In this document: piece after piece, positions 26,248 to 36,275 of the stretch | How the letters are laid out: each line of letters starts with the position of its first letter | Numbering within the stretch: position 1 is the stretch's first letter | Assembly (NCBI RefSeq): GCF_026586625.1 | Contig: NZ_JAODIW010000006.1 | Span: 1,525,061 to 1,589,060, forward strand | Source: Halobium salinum | GTDB lineage: Archaea; Halobacteriota; Halobacteria; Halobacteriales; Haloferacaceae | Length of the DNA: 64,000 nucleotides | Direction: 5' to 3' | Notes under the pieces: generated by a model | What the model saw: the letters and a program-made list of their open reading frames with translations, nothing else | Databases searched by the model: none | What the model was told of the DNA's origin: nothing | Translations under genes and position numbers: made by a program

Positions 26248-27374
26248 ACGACGAACCCGCCGAGGCCGACCGACACACCGAGAGCGACGCCCGCGGGGCG
26301 ACCCGCGACGGCACCGATACCCCCGAGCACGTCGTCGCCGCCGCGGAGGCCGGAGCGGTCGAGGGGACGATACTCGTCGGTCCCGACTTCGAGCCGACGG
26401 TCGGACGCGTCGTCGTCGGCGACGAGGGCCGAATCGAGGCGGTCGAGGCGGACGACTCCGTCGACCCCACTTCGGTAGTGCTCCCGACGTTCGTCAACGC
26501 CCACACCCACCTCGGCGACTCCATCGCGAAGGAGGCCGGAAGTCGGGAGATGAGCCTCGACGAACTCGTCGCGCCGCCGGACGGGCTCAAGCACCGACTG
26601 CTCCGCGCCGCCGACCGCGAGGAGATGGTCGGGGCGATGCGGCGCTCCCTCCGATACATGCTCGCCGGCGGGACGACCGGCTTCGTCGAGTTCCGCGAGG
26701 GCGGCGTCGAGGGCGTCGACCGCATCGAGGAGGCGATGGCCGGTCTCGGTCTCGACGGCGTCGTGCTCGGCCGCGAGACGGAAGACGCGATGCACGCCGC
26801 GAACGGGTTCGGCGCCAGCGGCGCTCGAGACGGGGACTTCGACGCGGTACGCGAGGCGACGCGGGCGGCGAACAAGACGTTCGGCATCCACGCGGGCGAG
26901 CGCGACCCGGACGACCTGACCCCGGCGATGGACCTCGACCCCGAGTTCCTCGTCCACGTCGTCCACCCCGAGCCAGGCCATCTGGACCGCATCGAGTCGG
27001 AAGGGTTCCCGGTCGTCGTCTGCCCGCGGTCGAACCTCGTCACCGGCGTCGGCGTCCCGCCACTCCGCGACCTACTGGACCGCACGACCGTCGCGCTCGG
27101 CACGGACAACGTGATGCTCAACTCCCCGTCGATGTTCCGCGAGATGGAGTTCACGGCCAAGCTGACCGACACGAGCGCCGCCGAGGTGCTCCGGATGGCC
27201 ACCCTGAACGGCGCCGAACTGGCGGGGCTGAACTGCGGCTCCGTCGAACCGGGCCGCGACGCGAACCTGCTCGTCCTCGACGGCGACTCCGACAACCTCG
27301 CGGGCGCCCAGGACCTCGTCCGCGCGGTCGTCCGGCGGGCGGGCCACGCCGACGTGGAACGCGTGTACCGCTGA
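26244..27374 (+). CDS. Amidohydrolase-superfamily protein
   Basis: A 376-residue TIM-barrel amidohydrolase. The metal ligands are visible as HTHLGD (HxH after VLPTFVNA), FGIHAGE, VVHPEPGH and the Asp in ALGTDNVMLNSPS. An N-terminal acidic region (about 1-35) precedes the small beta domain. The family deaminates or hydrolyses ring C-N bonds (TRZ/ATZ, imidazolonepropionase, guanine deaminase relatives). Sequence such as GTTGFVEFREGG differs from known subfamilies, so the substrate is unknown. It overlaps the HD gene by ATGA, which suggests nucleotide or purine-related chemistry. Confidence 0.85.
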   Translation: MNDEPAEADRHTESDARGATRDGTDTPEHVVAAAEAGAVEGTILVGPDFEPTVGRVVVGDEGRIEAVEADDSVDPTSVVLPTFVNAHTHLGDSIAKEAGSREMSLDELVAPPDGLKHRLLRAADREEMVGAMRRSLRYMLAGGTTGFVEFREGGVEGVDRIEEAMAGLGLDGVVLGRETEDAMHAANGFGASGARDGDFDAVREATRAANKTFGIHAGERDPDDLTPAMDLDPEFLVHVVHPEPGHLDRIESEGFPVVVCPRSNLVTGVGVPPLRDLLDRTTVALGTDNVMLNSPSMFREMEFTAKLTDTSAAEVLRMATLNGAELAGLNCGSVEPGRDANLLVLDGDSDNLAGAQDLVRAVVRRAGHADVERVYR

Positions 27375-27575
27375 ATCCGGACTCGCGGCGTCCCCGTAAG
27401 ACGGCTGCTGTGAATCCCTGCCCTCCCTGAACGCCCCACCGGTCGTGGAGGTGACGACGACCGGCCGAACAACTACCCCGGGTGGGGCTTCCGTGGACTG
27501 GTAGCTCGATACCTTCGATGCCGGTACTGTGTACCCGGATACGGCTACCCGCTCCTCGAATCCTGCACGAAGAAC

Positions 27576-27586
27576 TATTATCTATC
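27576..27586 (+). promoter_or_regulatory. TATA box for UspA gene
   Basis: ACTATTATCTA lies about 28-38 nt before ATG 27614. The rest of 27375-27570 shows no gene. Confidence 0.55.
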
Positions 27587-27613
27587 GACGACAAGCGTGT
27601 GGGTAGATAGCAC

Positions 27614-28159
27614 ATGTACGACCGAATCCTGGTTCCGACGGACGGCTCGACGGGTGTCGGCCGCGCCGTCGACCACGCCATCGGGCTGGCGGCCGCCCAC
27701 GACGCGGTCGTCGAGGCGGTGTACGTCGTGAACAGCGGCGGGCTCGCCGGGCTCCCGATGGAGTCCTCGTGGGAGGGGGTCGACGAACTGCTCCGGTCGG
27801 ACGCCGAGGCCGCCGTCGAGGCGGTCGAGCGTCGCGCGCGCGACTGTGGCGTCGAGGCGTCGGGGCGCGTCCTCGAGGGCGCGCCGCACCGCGAAATCGT
27901 CCGCTTCGCCGAGAGCGAGGACTGCGACCTCGTCGTGATGGGAACCCACGGCCGCGGCGGCATCGACCGCCTGCTGTTGGGGAGCGTCGCCGAGAAGGTG
28001 GTCCGGGCGTCGCGCGTACCCGTGATGACCGTCCACGTCGACGGGGAAGACGGCGAGGGAGGTACGCCCGCCGAGGCGTCCGCGGAGGCCGGCGCCGACG
28101 CCGACTTCGAGGGTGACCTCGACCTCGCCGACGAGCATCCCGGCGAGAGCGTGGTCTGA
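27614..28159 (+). CDS. Universal stress protein (UspA family)
   Basis: A 181-residue UspA-fold protein. It opens with the first strand YDRILVPTDGS, and shows the ATP-binding type motif GTHGRGGIDRLLLGSVAEKVV (about 116-136), so ATP binding is expected. The C-terminus carries an acidic tail of about 35 residues beyond the fold. Single gene with its own TATA box; role in stress is inferred. Confidence 0.9.
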   Translation: MYDRILVPTDGSTGVGRAVDHAIGLAAAHDAVVEAVYVVNSGGLAGLPMESSWEGVDELLRSDAEAAVEAVERRARDCGVEASGRVLEGAPHREIVRFAESEDCDLVVMGTHGRGGIDRLLLGSVAEKVVRASRVPVMTVHVDGEDGEGGTPAEASAEAGADADFEGDLDLADEHPGESVV

Positions 28160-28219
28160 ACCCGCGCGCCCGGCGGGCCGCCACTGTCGAGAGCGACGGC
28201 TCCGGAGTCGCGGCCGGGT

Positions 28220-29164
28220 TCAGGCCGGCCGCAGATGTTCACAGTCCCCGGCGTGGACGACGACTTCGCCGTCGTCGGTGTCGACGACGAGCGCACCGGG
28301 GGAGCGCACGTCGACCGCCGTCCCTTCGACGACGCCGCCGGGGGTGTCGACCCGGACGCGCTGGCCGAGCGTCGCGGCGTGCTCGCGCCAGGCGTCGAGC
28401 ACCCGCTCACGGTCGGCGCTCACCTCGTGGAACGTCTCCAAGAGGCGCTGGACGAACGCGCGGCGGTCCACGTCGCGGCCGAGTTCGGCCCGGAGACTCG
28501 TCGCACCCTCGGGGAGGGCGTCGGCGTCGATGTTGGCGTTGACGCCGACGCCGACGACGAGCCACGAGACGCGGTCCGCCTCCCCCTCCATCTCGGTGAG
28601 GATGCCGGCGAGCTTGCGGCCGCCCCGGTCCTCGTCGGCGTCGGAAATCAGCACGTCGTTGGGCCACTTTATCGACGCGTCGACGCCGGCCTCCCGGCAG
28701 GCGCGGGTGGTCGCCACCGCCGCCGCCAGCGTGTACAACGGGGCGTGTGCCGCCGGGCAGTCCGGTCGGAGGACGAGCGACACCCAGACCCCGCCCGCCG
28801 GGGCGCTCCATGCGCGCCGCAACCGACCGCGTCCACCGGTCTGTTCGTCGGCGACGACGGCGACGTTCTCGGCGCCGTCGCCCGCCAGCTCCCGCGCCCG
28901 GTCGTTCGTGCTCCCGACCGAGCCGTGGTACTCCACGGTGTACGGCGCGTCGAGGCCGAACTCGACCGCGGGGGCGTTGTACGCCGGAACGTCGGTGACG
29001 ACGTAGCCGTCGGGGCCGGAGTCGATGCCGAATCCGGCCTCTCGGAGGGCGTCGACCTGCTTCCAGACGGCGGCCCGCGAGACGCCGAGGCGGTCGGCGA
29101 GAGACGGGCCGGCGACGGGGCCGGCGGCGAGTGCGTCGAGGAGGGCACGGCGTGTGTCGGTCAT
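28220..29164 (-). CDS. birA: Biotin-[acetyl-CoA-carboxylase] ligase with HTH
   Basis: A 314-residue BirA: an N-terminal winged helix-turn-helix (about 10-65, LADRLGVSRAAVWKQVDALREAGF), the catalytic domain with the biotinyl-AMP loop GGRGRLRRAW (about 111-120) and KWPNDV (about 165-170), and a C-terminal SH3-like cap (about 265-314). It ligates biotin to the biotin carboxyl carrier and may repress biotin genes. The loop reads GRGRLRR rather than GRGRRGR, a mild change. Divergent from the membrane protein at 29279. Confidence 0.92.
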   Translation of the reverse strand: MTDTRRALLDALAAGPVAGPSLADRLGVSRAAVWKQVDALREAGFGIDSGPDGYVVTDVPAYNAPAVEFGLDAPYTVEYHGSVGSTNDRARELAGDGAENVAVVADEQTGGRGRLRRAWSAPAGGVWVSLVLRPDCPAAHAPLYTLAAAVATTRACREAGVDASIKWPNDVLISDADEDRGGRKLAGILTEMEGEADRVSWLVVGVGVNANIDADALPEGATSLRAELGRDVDRRAFVQRLLETFHEVSADRERVLDAWREHAATLGQRVRVDTPGGVVEGTAVDVRSPGALVVDTDDGEVVVHAGDCEHLRPA

Positions 29165-29241
29165 CGTGGTGCGTATCGACTATCGGTAGGTCGGTGACGG
29201 GTGATAGCTTCGGCGGTCGGCCGTCGGGACGTCAAATCCGC

Positions 29242-29254
29242 TAAAAGCCTTTTA
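29242..29254. promoter_or_regulatory. Palindromic TATA element (TAAAAG-C-CTTTTA)
   Basis: A 13-bp palindrome lies about 24-37 nt before ATG 29279, so CTTTTA probably is the TATA box of that gene. Because it is symmetrical it could also fire toward birA, whose ATG is 78 nt away on the other side. Confidence 0.5.
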
Positions 29255-29278
29255 CCCCGGTCGGGAGAACGCGACGGT

Positions 29279-29791
29279 ATGCAATCACCGGGCCACATCG
29301 GGCTGGCGCTCCTGTTCGCCGCTCCGGCGTGGTTGGTCTTCCACGGACTGAAGACCAACTTCGCGTTCGCCGGACTGGCGGCCTCGATGGGAATGTACCC
29401 CGACGTCGACCTCGTACTGGTGAAGTACCTGTTCATCGAACACCACGGGCTGACACACGGCGTGTTCTTCCTCCTCGCGTCCGCGCTGGTCATCGGCGCG
29501 GTCGTGACGGGCGCGTACCTCGCGGTCCGCGACGGGACGACCCCCTCGTCGCTGCGGGTGTACGCCTTCGTGGCGGTGGCGCTGTTCGTCGGCATGATGG
29601 CCCACCTCGTCGGCGACGTGCTGACGAGTCCGGACATCGCCCCGCCGGTCAAGCCGCTGTGGCCGGTCGTCAAGGAGCCGATCGTCCTCGACGCGGCGTT
29701 CGTCAAGTCCAACCTCTGGAACCTCGGGCCGCTGGCGCTCGGTATCGCCGTACAGACCGGGTTCGGAATCAGGGAGTACCTGGACCGATGA
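29279..29791 (+). CDS. DUF457-like membrane metal-dependent hydrolase
   Basis: A 170-residue membrane protein of the YdjM/DUF457 type (LexA-binding inner-membrane hydrolase-like). It starts at ATG 29279 after a leaderless-type TATA. The hallmarks are GHIGLALLFAAP (HxGxA-type), MGMYPDVDL and the HHGLTHGVFF motif near residues 55-64, then MAHLVGDVLTSPDIAPP, with about four hydrophobic segments. Function is unproven. It overlaps the lipoprotein gene by ATGATG, and the two are likely co-translated. Confidence 0.82.
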   Translation: MQSPGHIGLALLFAAPAWLVFHGLKTNFAFAGLAASMGMYPDVDLVLVKYLFIEHHGLTHGVFFLLASALVIGAVVTGAYLAVRDGTTPSSLRVYAFVAVALFVGMMAHLVGDVLTSPDIAPPVKPLWPVVKEPIVLDAAFVKSNLWNLGPLALGIAVQTGFGIREYLDR

Positions 29792-30363
29792 TGGACAGAC
29801 GGAGCTACCTCGCGACCGCGGCACTCGCGGCGACCGGTCTCGCTGGCTGTGCGGGGACCAACCCGGAGGACAGCGGCGACGCGAAGCTCGGGGGCCAGCC
29901 GACGAAGACACTCGGCACCACGCCGTCGGGGGCCCAGCGCCTCTCGTTCGGCGAGACGCTCTCGCTCCCCCGGGTGGACGTGACGCTGTCCGAACCGGAG
30001 GCCATTCAGGAGTACCGCTGGGAACAGGACGGCGCGGAGCAGACCGTCGAGGCCGGCGAGGGCAAGCAGTGGATGGTCGTCCACACCCGGGCCAGCAACA
30101 CGGCCGACCGGACGGTACGACTCCCGCTGACGTCGAACTTCGGGGGCGTCGTCGGCGATATCGTCTACCACCCGGGACGCAACAAGAGCCCGACGGCGAA
30201 GTACGTCGGCGGCAAGGTCGACGCCGGCGAGAGCCACGAGGGCGACATGATGTTCCTCCTCCCCGAGGACGTCACCGTCGAGCAGTTCCGCGTCCTCTAC
30301 GGGGAAGCACGGCCGGACGGGAAACGCCACGCGTGGTGGGCGTCGTCGACGGGCGGGAACTGA
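29788..30363 (+). CDS. Tat-exported lipoprotein, function unknown
   Basis: A 191-residue secreted protein. The N-terminus carries twin Arg (MDRRSYLATAALAATGLAGC) with a lipobox LAGC, so Tat export and lipid anchoring are expected. The mature part is beta-rich (VDVTLSEPEAIQEY, QWMVVHTRASNTADRTVRLPL) and resembles DUF4352-like immunoglobulin folds. Starts at ATG 29788 or 29791, overlapping the upstream stop. Binding partner unknown. Confidence 0.8.
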   Translation: MMDRRSYLATAALAATGLAGCAGTNPEDSGDAKLGGQPTKTLGTTPSGAQRLSFGETLSLPRVDVTLSEPEAIQEYRWEQDGAEQTVEAGEGKQWMVVHTRASNTADRTVRLPLTSNFGGVVGDIVYHPGRNKSPTAKYVGGKVDAGESHEGDMMFLLPEDVTVEQFRVLYGEARPDGKRHAWWASSTGGN

Positions 30364-30461
30364 CCGACCGGACACGACGCGCCGTTCTCGTCTCTCGTTT
30401 TCCATGTCGTCGACGGCTGGCGCTCGCCGAGTACGGAGCGAGTCGTCGACAGTTGGGGACT

Positions 30462-30482
30462 GCGAAAACGAAAATCCGAAAC
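30462..30482 (-). terminator. T-rich terminator of the r-protein/enolase operon
   Basis: Read on the minus strand, GGATTTTCGTTTTCGC lies about 30-50 nt beyond the rpsB stop (30512). T-rich tracts are typical archaeal terminators. Confidence 0.5.
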
Positions 30483-30511
30483 CGTTCTTCGACCGGAAGT
30501 CGACGGTCGCC

Positions 30512-31348
30512 TCAGATGCCCTCTTCGAAGTCTTCGAGGGCGTAGCCGGGCTCGGCGCCGCGGCGGTCGAGCGTCTCGTTGGCGAGCAGCCAGTAGACGA
30601 CCGACAGGGCACGTCGACCCTTGTTGTTCGTCGGGACGACGAGGTCGACGTTGCTCGTCTGGTTGTTGGAGTCACACATCGCGATGACCGGGATGCCGAC
30701 CGTGATGGCTTCCTTGACGGCCTGGGCGTCGCCGATGGGGTCGGTGACGACTACGACGTCCGGCTCGATGTAGCCGGCGTACTGCGGGTTCGTCAGCGTC
30801 CCCGGGATGAAGCGCCCGGTGCGGGCGCGCGCGCCGATGGCGTCGGCGAACTTCTTCGCCGGGAACCGACCGTACTGGCGCGAGGAGGTGACGAGCACCT
30901 GCTCGGGATCGTAGTTCCCGAGGAAGTCCGCGGCCGTGCGGATGCGCTGGTCGGTCTGGCTCACGTCGAGGACGTACAGACCGTCGTCACGGACGCGGTG
31001 GATGAACCGCTCCATGTCCTTGGTCTTCTGCTGGGTGCCGATGTGGGCACCGGCCTGCAGGTAGTCCTCGACGGGGATGAGGAGGTCGGCCTCGTCGTCG
31101 GGCATGACGTCCTCGTCGAACATCGGCCCAGTGGCCTCCTCGGCTTCTTCGTCCTCGGCGGCCTCCGCGGCGGCCGAGTCGGTCGCTTCTACGTCGCCGT
31201 CTGCGTCGGCGTCGACCTCGCCCTCCTCGGGCAGGTCCGCGTCCGACACGTCGGGGTCGACGCTCGGGTCCGCCCCGGCCTGTTCGTCGGCCTCGGCGTC
31301 GACCTCCTCTTCGGCGGTCTCCAGTGTCTCGTTGTCGTTGTTGCTCAT
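30512..31348 (-). CDS. rpsB: 30S ribosomal protein S2
   Basis: A 278-residue S2 with an acidic N-terminal extension of about 85 residues (Glu/Asp/Ala-rich), as in haloarchaea. The core begins [19 protein letters not shown] and continues with [30 protein letters not shown] and [28 protein letters not shown]. Its ATG overlaps the enolase TGA (ATGA). Last gene of the long ribosomal operon. Confidence 0.97.
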   Translation of the reverse strand: MSNNDNETLETAEEEVDAEADEQAGADPSVDPDVSDADLPEEGEVDADADGDVEATDSAAAEAAEDEEAEEATGPMFDEDVMPDDEADLLIPVEDYLQAGAHIGTQQKTKDMERFIHRVRDDGLYVLDVSQTDQRIRTAADFLGNYDPEQVLVTSSRQYGRFPAKKFADAIGARARTGRFIPGTLTNPQYAGYIEPDVVVVTDPIGDAQAVKEAITVGIPVIAMCDSNNQTSNVDLVVPTNNKGRRALSVVYWLLANETLDRRGAEPGYALEDFEEGI

Positions 31349-32550
31349 ACAGCGTCCTCCGCGATGCGGATGAGTTCGTTCAGCTTGGCGGTTCGCTCGC
31401 CGGCGACCGCGCCGGTCTTGATGAACGGCGCGTCGGTCGCGACAGCGAGGTGTGCGATGGTCGTGTCCTCGGTCTCGCCCGAGCGGTGGGAGATGACGGC
31501 GTCGTAGCCGTGTTTCGTCGCGAGTTCCACCGCGTCGAAGGCGTCGCTGAGGGTGCCGATCTGGTTCGGCTTGATGAGGATGCTGTTCCCAGCACCCTCG
31601 TCGATACCCGTCTGCAGGCGCTCGACGTTGGTGACGAACAGGTCGTCCCCGCAGATCAGCGTGCGGTCGCCGACCTTCTCGGTGAGGTCGGCGGTGCCCG
31701 CGTAGTCGTTCTCGTCGAGGGGGTCCTCGACGTACGCGAGGTCGTACTCGTCGACCAGTTCGGCCATGTACTCGACCTGCTCCTCGGGCGTGCGCTCCTC
31801 GTCGCCGTAGCGGTACACCTCGTCGTCGGCGTCGTACAGCTCCGTCGCGGCGACGTCGAGACCGAACTTGATGTCGAAGCCGCGGTCGTCCGCGACGCGG
31901 GAGACGGCCTCCTCGACGACCTCGAACGCCTCGCTGTCGTCGATGGCGGGCGCCCACGCGCCCTCGTCACCCTTCGCCGCGGGGACGCCGCGCTCGTCGA
32001 GCACGTCGCCGACCGCGGCGTGGACCTGCGCGTTGGCGAAGACGGCCTCCTCGACGCTCGGGGCGCCGACGGGGGCCGAGAGGAACTCCTGGATGTACGT
32101 CGCCTCCTTCGCGTGCTCGCCGCCGCCGACGACGTTCCCGAGCGGTACCGGGAAGTTGTCGCCGCGGAAGGCGCCGCCGAGATGCTGGTACAGCGGCGCG
32201 CCGAGCACGTCTGCGCCGGCCTTCGCGGCCGCCATCGAGATGGCGACGGCGGAGTTGGCGCCGATGTCGGAGAAGTCGTCGGTGCCGTCGGCCGCGTGGA
32301 GCGCGGCGTCGACCGCGCGCTGGTCGCCGGCGTACACCTCGTCGACGAGGCGCGGCACCGCGCGCTTCCGGGCGTTGGCGATGGCCTCGCCCGGCGGCAG
32401 TTCGATGGCCTCGTACTCGCCGGTCGACGCCCCGGAGGGCGCCGCCGCGCGGCCGAAGCCGCCCGACTCGGTGAGGACGTCGGCCTCGACCGTCGGGTTC
32501 CCGCGCGAGTCGAGCACGCGACGCAGCCGAACCGACGTAATCAGCGTCAC
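31345..32550 (-). CDS. eno: Enolase
   Basis: A 401-residue phosphopyruvate hydratase: 2-phosphoglycerate to phosphoenolpyruvate. [10 protein letters not shown], the catalytic-lid region, GDEGAWAP, the metal ligands ([16 protein letters not shown]) and [26 protein letters not shown] are all present. The start is a GTG at 32550 whose TG overlaps the rpoK TGA (GTGA), a strong sign of translational coupling. Enolase embedded among r-protein and RNA-polymerase genes is the normal archaeal arrangement. Confidence 0.97.
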   Translation of the reverse strand: MTLITSVRLRRVLDSRGNPTVEADVLTESGGFGRAAAPSGASTGEYEAIELPPGEAIANARKRAVPRLVDEVYAGDQRAVDAALHAADGTDDFSDIGANSAVAISMAAAKAGADVLGAPLYQHLGGAFRGDNFPVPLGNVVGGGEHAKEATYIQEFLSAPVGAPSVEEAVFANAQVHAAVGDVLDERGVPAAKGDEGAWAPAIDDSEAFEVVEEAVSRVADDRGFDIKFGLDVAATELYDADDEVYRYGDEERTPEEQVEYMAELVDEYDLAYVEDPLDENDYAGTADLTEKVGDRTLICGDDLFVTNVERLQTGIDEGAGNSILIKPNQIGTLSDAFDAVELATKHGYDAVISHRSGETEDTTIAHLAVATDAPFIKTGAVAGERTAKLNELIRIAEDAV

Positions 32551-32726
32551 GCTTCACCCCGCCTGACCGTGAAGGGGAGGACGCCGGCGTCGTACTCCTC
32601 CGCGGCGATGAGTATCGGCTCGGACTGCTCGGTGTCGACGAGCACGGGTGCCCCGTAGGACACCTGCAGCGCTCGTGCACCGAGGATGCGGGCCTTCTCG
32701 TATCGGTTGTAGCGTTGGGCGCTCAT
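32547..32726 (-). CDS. rpoK: DNA-directed RNA polymerase subunit K (Rpb6-like)
   Basis: A 59-residue subunit, complete between ATG 32726 and TGA 32547. It opens [20 protein letters not shown] and contains the conserved [18 protein letters not shown] and PILIAAEEY blocks, then LPFTVRR at the end. It assembles into archaeal RNA polymerase. It is shorter than the six-frame listing minimum but the frame is intact. Confidence 0.96.
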   Translation of the reverse strand: MSAQRYNRYEKARILGARALQVSYGAPVLVDTEQSEPILIAAEEYDAGVLPFTVRRGEA

Positions 32727-32728
32727 GG

Positions 32729-32923
32729 TTACTGGTAGGGGGAGACGACGTCCACGAGGTCGGTGTGACTCACCATCATCCGCCGGCAGCAGTGGCGGTT
32801 CACGCCGAGCTCGTCGAGCACTTCGGCAGGGTCCTCGTCACCCTCCTTGGCGCGAGCCTTGAACTCCTCCCAGTGCTCGCCGACGACGGTTCCACACGTG
32901 AAACACCGGACGGGTATCATCAT
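32729..32923 (-). CDS. rpoN: DNA-directed RNA polymerase subunit N (Rpb10-like)
   Basis: A 64-residue zinc-bundle subunit: [10 protein letters not shown] near the start with CxxC (7-10) and RHCCRRMM (about 43-50) supplying the second Cys pair. It initiates assembly of the RNA polymerase core together with subunits D and L. 2 nt separate it from rpoK. Confidence 0.97.
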   Translation of the reverse strand: MMIPVRCFTCGTVVGEHWEEFKARAKEGDEDPAEVLDELGVNRHCCRRMMVSHTDLVDVVSPYQ

Positions 32924-32935
32924 GGCGTGGTCACC

Positions 32936-33334
32936 TCAGCGGTAGGACTTCTGGTAGCGGGCGCGCGCGCCGGGTCCGCCCCACTTCTTCGGTTCGGACT
33001 GACGCACGTCGTTGACCAGCAGCGACCGGTCGAACTCCATGAACGCGTCGCGGAGTTCGGCGTCGTTGAGATGCTGCACCAGCCCGCGGGCGAGGGCCGT
33101 TCGGGCGGCGTCTGCCTGCCCGGCGAACCCGCCGCCGTTGGTGGTGACTTCGATGTCGACCTGGCCGCGGAGGTCCTCACCGGCGATGCGGAACGGCTCC
33201 AGCATCTTCAGGCGGGACAGCTCCGGCTCGACCAGCTCGACGGGCTGGGAGTTGACTCGAATCTTGCCGCTCCCGTCGCGCACGGTGGCGCGGGCGACGG
33301 CGGTCTTCTTCTTACCGGACGTGTTCGTTACCAT
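32936..33334 (-). CDS. rpsI: 30S ribosomal protein S9
   Basis: A 132-residue S9. It has the opening [14 protein letters not shown], the [19 protein letters not shown] block and the basic C-terminus ending ARYQKSYR that reaches the P-site tRNA. Overlaps the L13 gene by 7 nt. Confidence 0.97.
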   Translation of the reverse strand: MVTNTSGKKKTAVARATVRDGSGKIRVNSQPVELVEPELSRLKMLEPFRIAGEDLRGQVDIEVTTNGGGFAGQADAARTALARGLVQHLNDAELRDAFMEFDRSLLVNDVRQSEPKKWGGPGARARYQKSYR

Positions 33335-33783
33335 GTGACGTTAGCACCCAGGTTCTCGCTGATCTCCCCGAGGGAGACGAACTTGATGGTCGACAGTCGG
33401 TCGATGGAGGTCTCCTCGAGCACCTCCGCCTCCGCGTCGTCGGCACCCTCGTAGGGGTTGCCGAGGTAGACGCGGACGTTCTCGAAGGCCTCGCGGCCCT
33501 CGTCGGTCTTGTACGGCACCATCCCGCGGATGGCGCGCTTGAAGATGCCGTCGGGGCGCTTCGGGTAGTACGGACCGGAGTCCGACCCGAGGTCGCGGCG
33601 CTTGCGGTAGACGCCCATGATGTCCTCTTCGGAGCCGGTGATGACGGCGCGCTCGGCGTTGACCACGGCGACCGTCTCGCCGGCGAGGGCGCGCTGGGCG
33701 ACCTCGCTGGCGACGCGGCCCATGATGCAGTCGCGGGCGTCGACGACGACGTCCGCGTCGAACTCGGCGGCGTTCGCGCTCAT
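33328..33783 (-). CDS. rplM: 50S ribosomal protein L13
   Basis: A 151-residue archaeal L13. It shows [32 protein letters not shown] and [24 protein letters not shown] typical of the family. It overlaps both the L18e stop (ATGA) and rpsI. Confidence 0.97.
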   Translation of the reverse strand: MSANAAEFDADVVVDARDCIMGRVASEVAQRALAGETVAVVNAERAVITGSEEDIMGVYRKRRDLGSDSGPYYPKRPDGIFKRAIRGMVPYKTDEGREAFENVRVYLGNPYEGADDAEAEVLEETSIDRLSTIKFVSLGEISENLGANVTW

Positions 33784-34136
33784 CGAATCACCCGCACGTT
33801 CGACCCTTCGGGGTTCTGTTCGAGTGCCTGTTCGAGCTCCACGGCGTCACCGACCTGGTCGATTTTCTTCTTGGCGGTGGACGAGAAGTCCACGGCCGCG
33901 ACGGTGACGTTCTTCTGCAGCACACCGCTGCCCAGCACCTTGCCGGGGACGACCACGGTCTCGTCCTCCTGGGCGTACCGCTCGATGCGGCCCAGGTTGA
34001 CCTCCGCGTGGGTGCGCCGGGGCTTTTCGAGTCGCGTCGCGATGTCGGACCAGACGTTCACGTCGGACCCGCGCGACGCCGACTTCAGCTCGGCGATGAG
34101 ACTCTGGAGTCTCGGGTTCGTCTTGTTGCTACTCAT
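33780..34136 (-). CDS. rpl18e: 50S ribosomal protein L18e
   Basis: A 118-residue L18e: [15 protein letters not shown] at the start, [13 protein letters not shown] and [23 protein letters not shown] in the middle. The gene is the first behind the embedded tRNA-Leu and sits 152 nt from it, leaving room for a separate promoter or processing site. Confidence 0.96.
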   Translation of the reverse strand: MSSNKTNPRLQSLIAELKSASRGSDVNVWSDIATRLEKPRRTHAEVNLGRIERYAQEDETVVVPGKVLGSGVLQKNVTVAAVDFSSTAKKKIDQVGDAVELEQALEQNPEGSNVRVIR

Positions 34137-34288
34137 GAATTTGCCTCCTAGTTCCGAAGCCCGCCGGAAAGCGGGCGCTCCGCTGTCGGGGTGGGGTTCG
34201 GAAGGTGATGCGTTCGGTCGTATCCTCCACGGACCGTCGCCGACAGGCGACGTGTCCGTCGTATCGGTTACGACTGAACGTAGTAGAG

Positions 34289-34373
34289 TGCAGGGAGCAG
34301 GATTTGAACCTGCGGACTCCTACGAGACAGCGCCCTGAACGCTGCGCCGTTGGCCTGACTTGGCTATCCCTGC
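34289..34373 (-). tRNA. tRNA-Leu (CAG)
   Basis: An 85-nt class-II tRNA. The acceptor GCAGGGA pairs with TCCCTGC and discriminator A at 34289; the T arm has GGTTCAAATCC. The anticodon loop is TTCAGGG flanked by CAGCG/CGCTG, giving CAG. A long variable arm (TCTCGTAGGAG region) confirms Leu. It lies between rpoD and rpl18e in the operon, so it is probably cut from the same transcript. No CCA is encoded. Confidence 0.93.
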
Positions 34374-34591
34374 TCGCGTTTCGCCATACCGCACGCCCCT
34401 TCAAACCAGTTTCGATACGACCGCCGCGAGCGACCTCGTCCCGCCGCGTCGTCGCGGCGGAGGGGGCCGTCCCGAGCGCCCCGACGCCGGGCGCGCGAGG
34501 CGTCGAAGCCTCGTCGCCGGGCGCCGCGGCTCGCGCGGGGGCGAGCGGTCGTGTCGTGGTGGTTCGCGTGGGAGCGTGCATGGTGAATCAG
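34374..34591 (-). other. 218-bp spacer between tRNA-Leu and rpoD
   Basis: No gene is seen. The stretch is GC-rich with Arg-type frames on all strands and no T-tract. It may hold a processing site between the rpoD message and the tRNA. Confidence 0.4.
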
Positions 34592-35341
34592 TCAGACCGA
34601 GACCTTCTCTTCCAGTTCCGCCGCGCGCGCGTCGATGGACTCGATGGCGCGCAGCACCAGTTCGTCGACGGTGAACGACCCGTCCGTCTCCACGTCGAAG
34701 ACGAACGTGTCGGGCACGTCGACGACCTCGACCTCCTTCCCGGGGTATCGCTGGGTGAGGTCGTTGTCGAACTCGTCGGTCACGACGAGTTCGCCGTCCT
34801 CCGTCTCGATGACGCCACGGAGGATGTTCGGTTCCTGCTCGTCGAACTCGGGGGCGTCGCCGACGACCTCGATTCGCTGGAGGTGTCGGTAGCCGACGGC
34901 CACGCCGCCCTGCTGTTTAGCGTGGACCTTGCCCGACTCGAGAACCGCGTCCGCCTCGAACTCGAGGCGCTGGTTCTCTTTGAGTTCGATGATGGGGATG
35001 TTCTCGTCGGCGGGGACGACCTCCGGCACCGACGTCTCGATGTCGCCGGAGTAGGCGGTGGCCGGCCCCTCGACGTCGAGTGCCAGCGTCACCGTCTCGC
35101 CGACCTCGAAGTCGTCGAGCGGCGTCGTCAGCGGCACGAGACCGAGCCGCAGCCCGATCATCTCGTCGAACATCACCGAGGAGTTCTCGACGAACCGGAC
35201 GGTGTCAATCGAGAACGTCGGCACGTCGGCGACCATCGCCCGCCGGATACCGTTCGCGAACGCGGGGGTGAGCCCGCGCACGACGAACAGGGCGGAGCGG
35301 TCGTCGCGTTCGATGATCTCGACGTCGAATTCGTTGGTCAT
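34592..35341 (-). CDS. rpoD: DNA-directed RNA polymerase subunit D
   Basis: A 249-residue archaeal subunit D (Rpb3/alpha-like). It opens [31 protein letters not shown] and shows [32 protein letters not shown]. In place of the Fe-S cysteines seen in some archaea there is no CxxC cluster, as expected for haloarchaea. It nucleates polymerase assembly with L, N and P. Starts 1 nt from the S11 stop. Confidence 0.96.
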   Translation of the reverse strand: MTNEFDVEIIERDDRSALFVVRGLTPAFANGIRRAMVADVPTFSIDTVRFVENSSVMFDEMIGLRLGLVPLTTPLDDFEVGETVTLALDVEGPATAYSGDIETSVPEVVPADENIPIIELKENQRLEFEADAVLESGKVHAKQQGGVAVGYRHLQRIEVVGDAPEFDEQEPNILRGVIETEDGELVVTDEFDNDLTQRYPGKEVEVVDVPDTFVFDVETDGSFTVDELVLRAIESIDARAAELEEKVSV

Positions 35342-35342
35342 A

Positions 35343-35741
35343 TCAGACTCGCTTGTTCTTGGGCGCTCGCGTCCCGTCGTGCGGGATCGGCGTCACGTCC
35401 TCGATGCGCCCGATTTCGAGGCCCGCTCGGGCCAGCGCGCGGATAGTCGCCTGCGCGCCGGGGCCGGGGGACTTCGTGAGGTTGCCGCCGGGGCCGCGCA
35501 CGCGGACGTGCAGCCCCTCGATGCCGGCGGCCTTGACCTCCTCCGCCACCGTCTCCGCCATCTGCATGGCGGCGTACGGCGACGCCTCGTCGCGGTTCTG
35601 CTTGACGACCGTCCCGCCGGAGGACTTCGCGATGGTCTCCGCGCCGGTCTGGTCGGTGACCGTGATGAGGGTGTTGTTGAACGATGCGTGGACGTGGGCG
35701 ATGCCCCACTTGTCGCCGCCTTCCTGTTCGGATTCGCTCAT
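35343..35741 (-). CDS. rps11: 30S ribosomal protein S11
   Basis: A 132-residue S11. [22 protein letters not shown] and [45 protein letters not shown] are hallmark segments, with the basic end PKNKRV. Sits on the ribosome platform. Confidence 0.97.
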   Translation of the reverse strand: MSESEQEGGDKWGIAHVHASFNNTLITVTDQTGAETIAKSSGGTVVKQNRDEASPYAAMQMAETVAEEVKAAGIEGLHVRVRGPGGNLTKSPGPGAQATIRALARAGLEIGRIEDVTPIPHDGTRAPKNKRV

Positions 35742-35747
35742 GGTGAG

Positions 35748-36275
35748 TTACTCCTGCCCCTCCGCCCGCTCGGGGTGGAGGTCGTCGGCCAGCGGGCTGT
35801 TCTCGTCGAAGGACACCGAGCCCTCGTCGTCCACCTCGACCTTCTGCGAGGGGACGGTGACGCGCGCGCCGTCGACGGTGACGTGACCGTGGACGATGAA
35901 CTGTCGCGCCTGCTTCGGCGTGTGGCCGAGGCCCTTGCGGTAGGCGACCGTCTGGAGCCGACGCTCCAGGAGGTCGGTGACGTCCAGCGAGAGGACCTGC
36001 GAGATGTCGTCGTTCTCGCTGAGGATGCCCAGTCGGCGGAGCCGACCGAGGAACTCGCTGCCCTGCTGCTCGGCGACGTCGATGTCGCCCTGTGCGTTGC
36101 CGAGGAGGCGTCGCGCCTCGCGGCGGAACTCACGCAGCTGGGACTGTGCGCGCCACAGTTCCTGTTTGTTCTTCAGGCCGTAGCGCCCGAGGAGGTCGCC
36201 CTCCTGGGCGATGCGTTCGCCCTGGAAGGGGTGGTTCGGCGTCTCGTAGAACTTGGTGTTGTTCCCGGTTGCCAT
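35748..36275 (-). CDS. rps4: 30S ribosomal protein S4
   Basis: A 175-residue S4. [33 protein letters not shown] and an S4 RNA-binding domain with [34 protein letters not shown] are visible. Primary 16S rRNA binder and candidate autogenous regulator of this operon. Its ATG abuts the rps13 stop. Confidence 0.97.
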   Translation of the reverse strand: MATGNNTKFYETPNHPFQGERIAQEGDLLGRYGLKNKQELWRAQSQLREFRREARRLLGNAQGDIDVAEQQGSEFLGRLRRLGILSENDDISQVLSLDVTDLLERRLQTVAYRKGLGHTPKQARQFIVHGHVTVDGARVTVPSQKVEVDDEGSVSFDENSPLADDLHPERAEGQE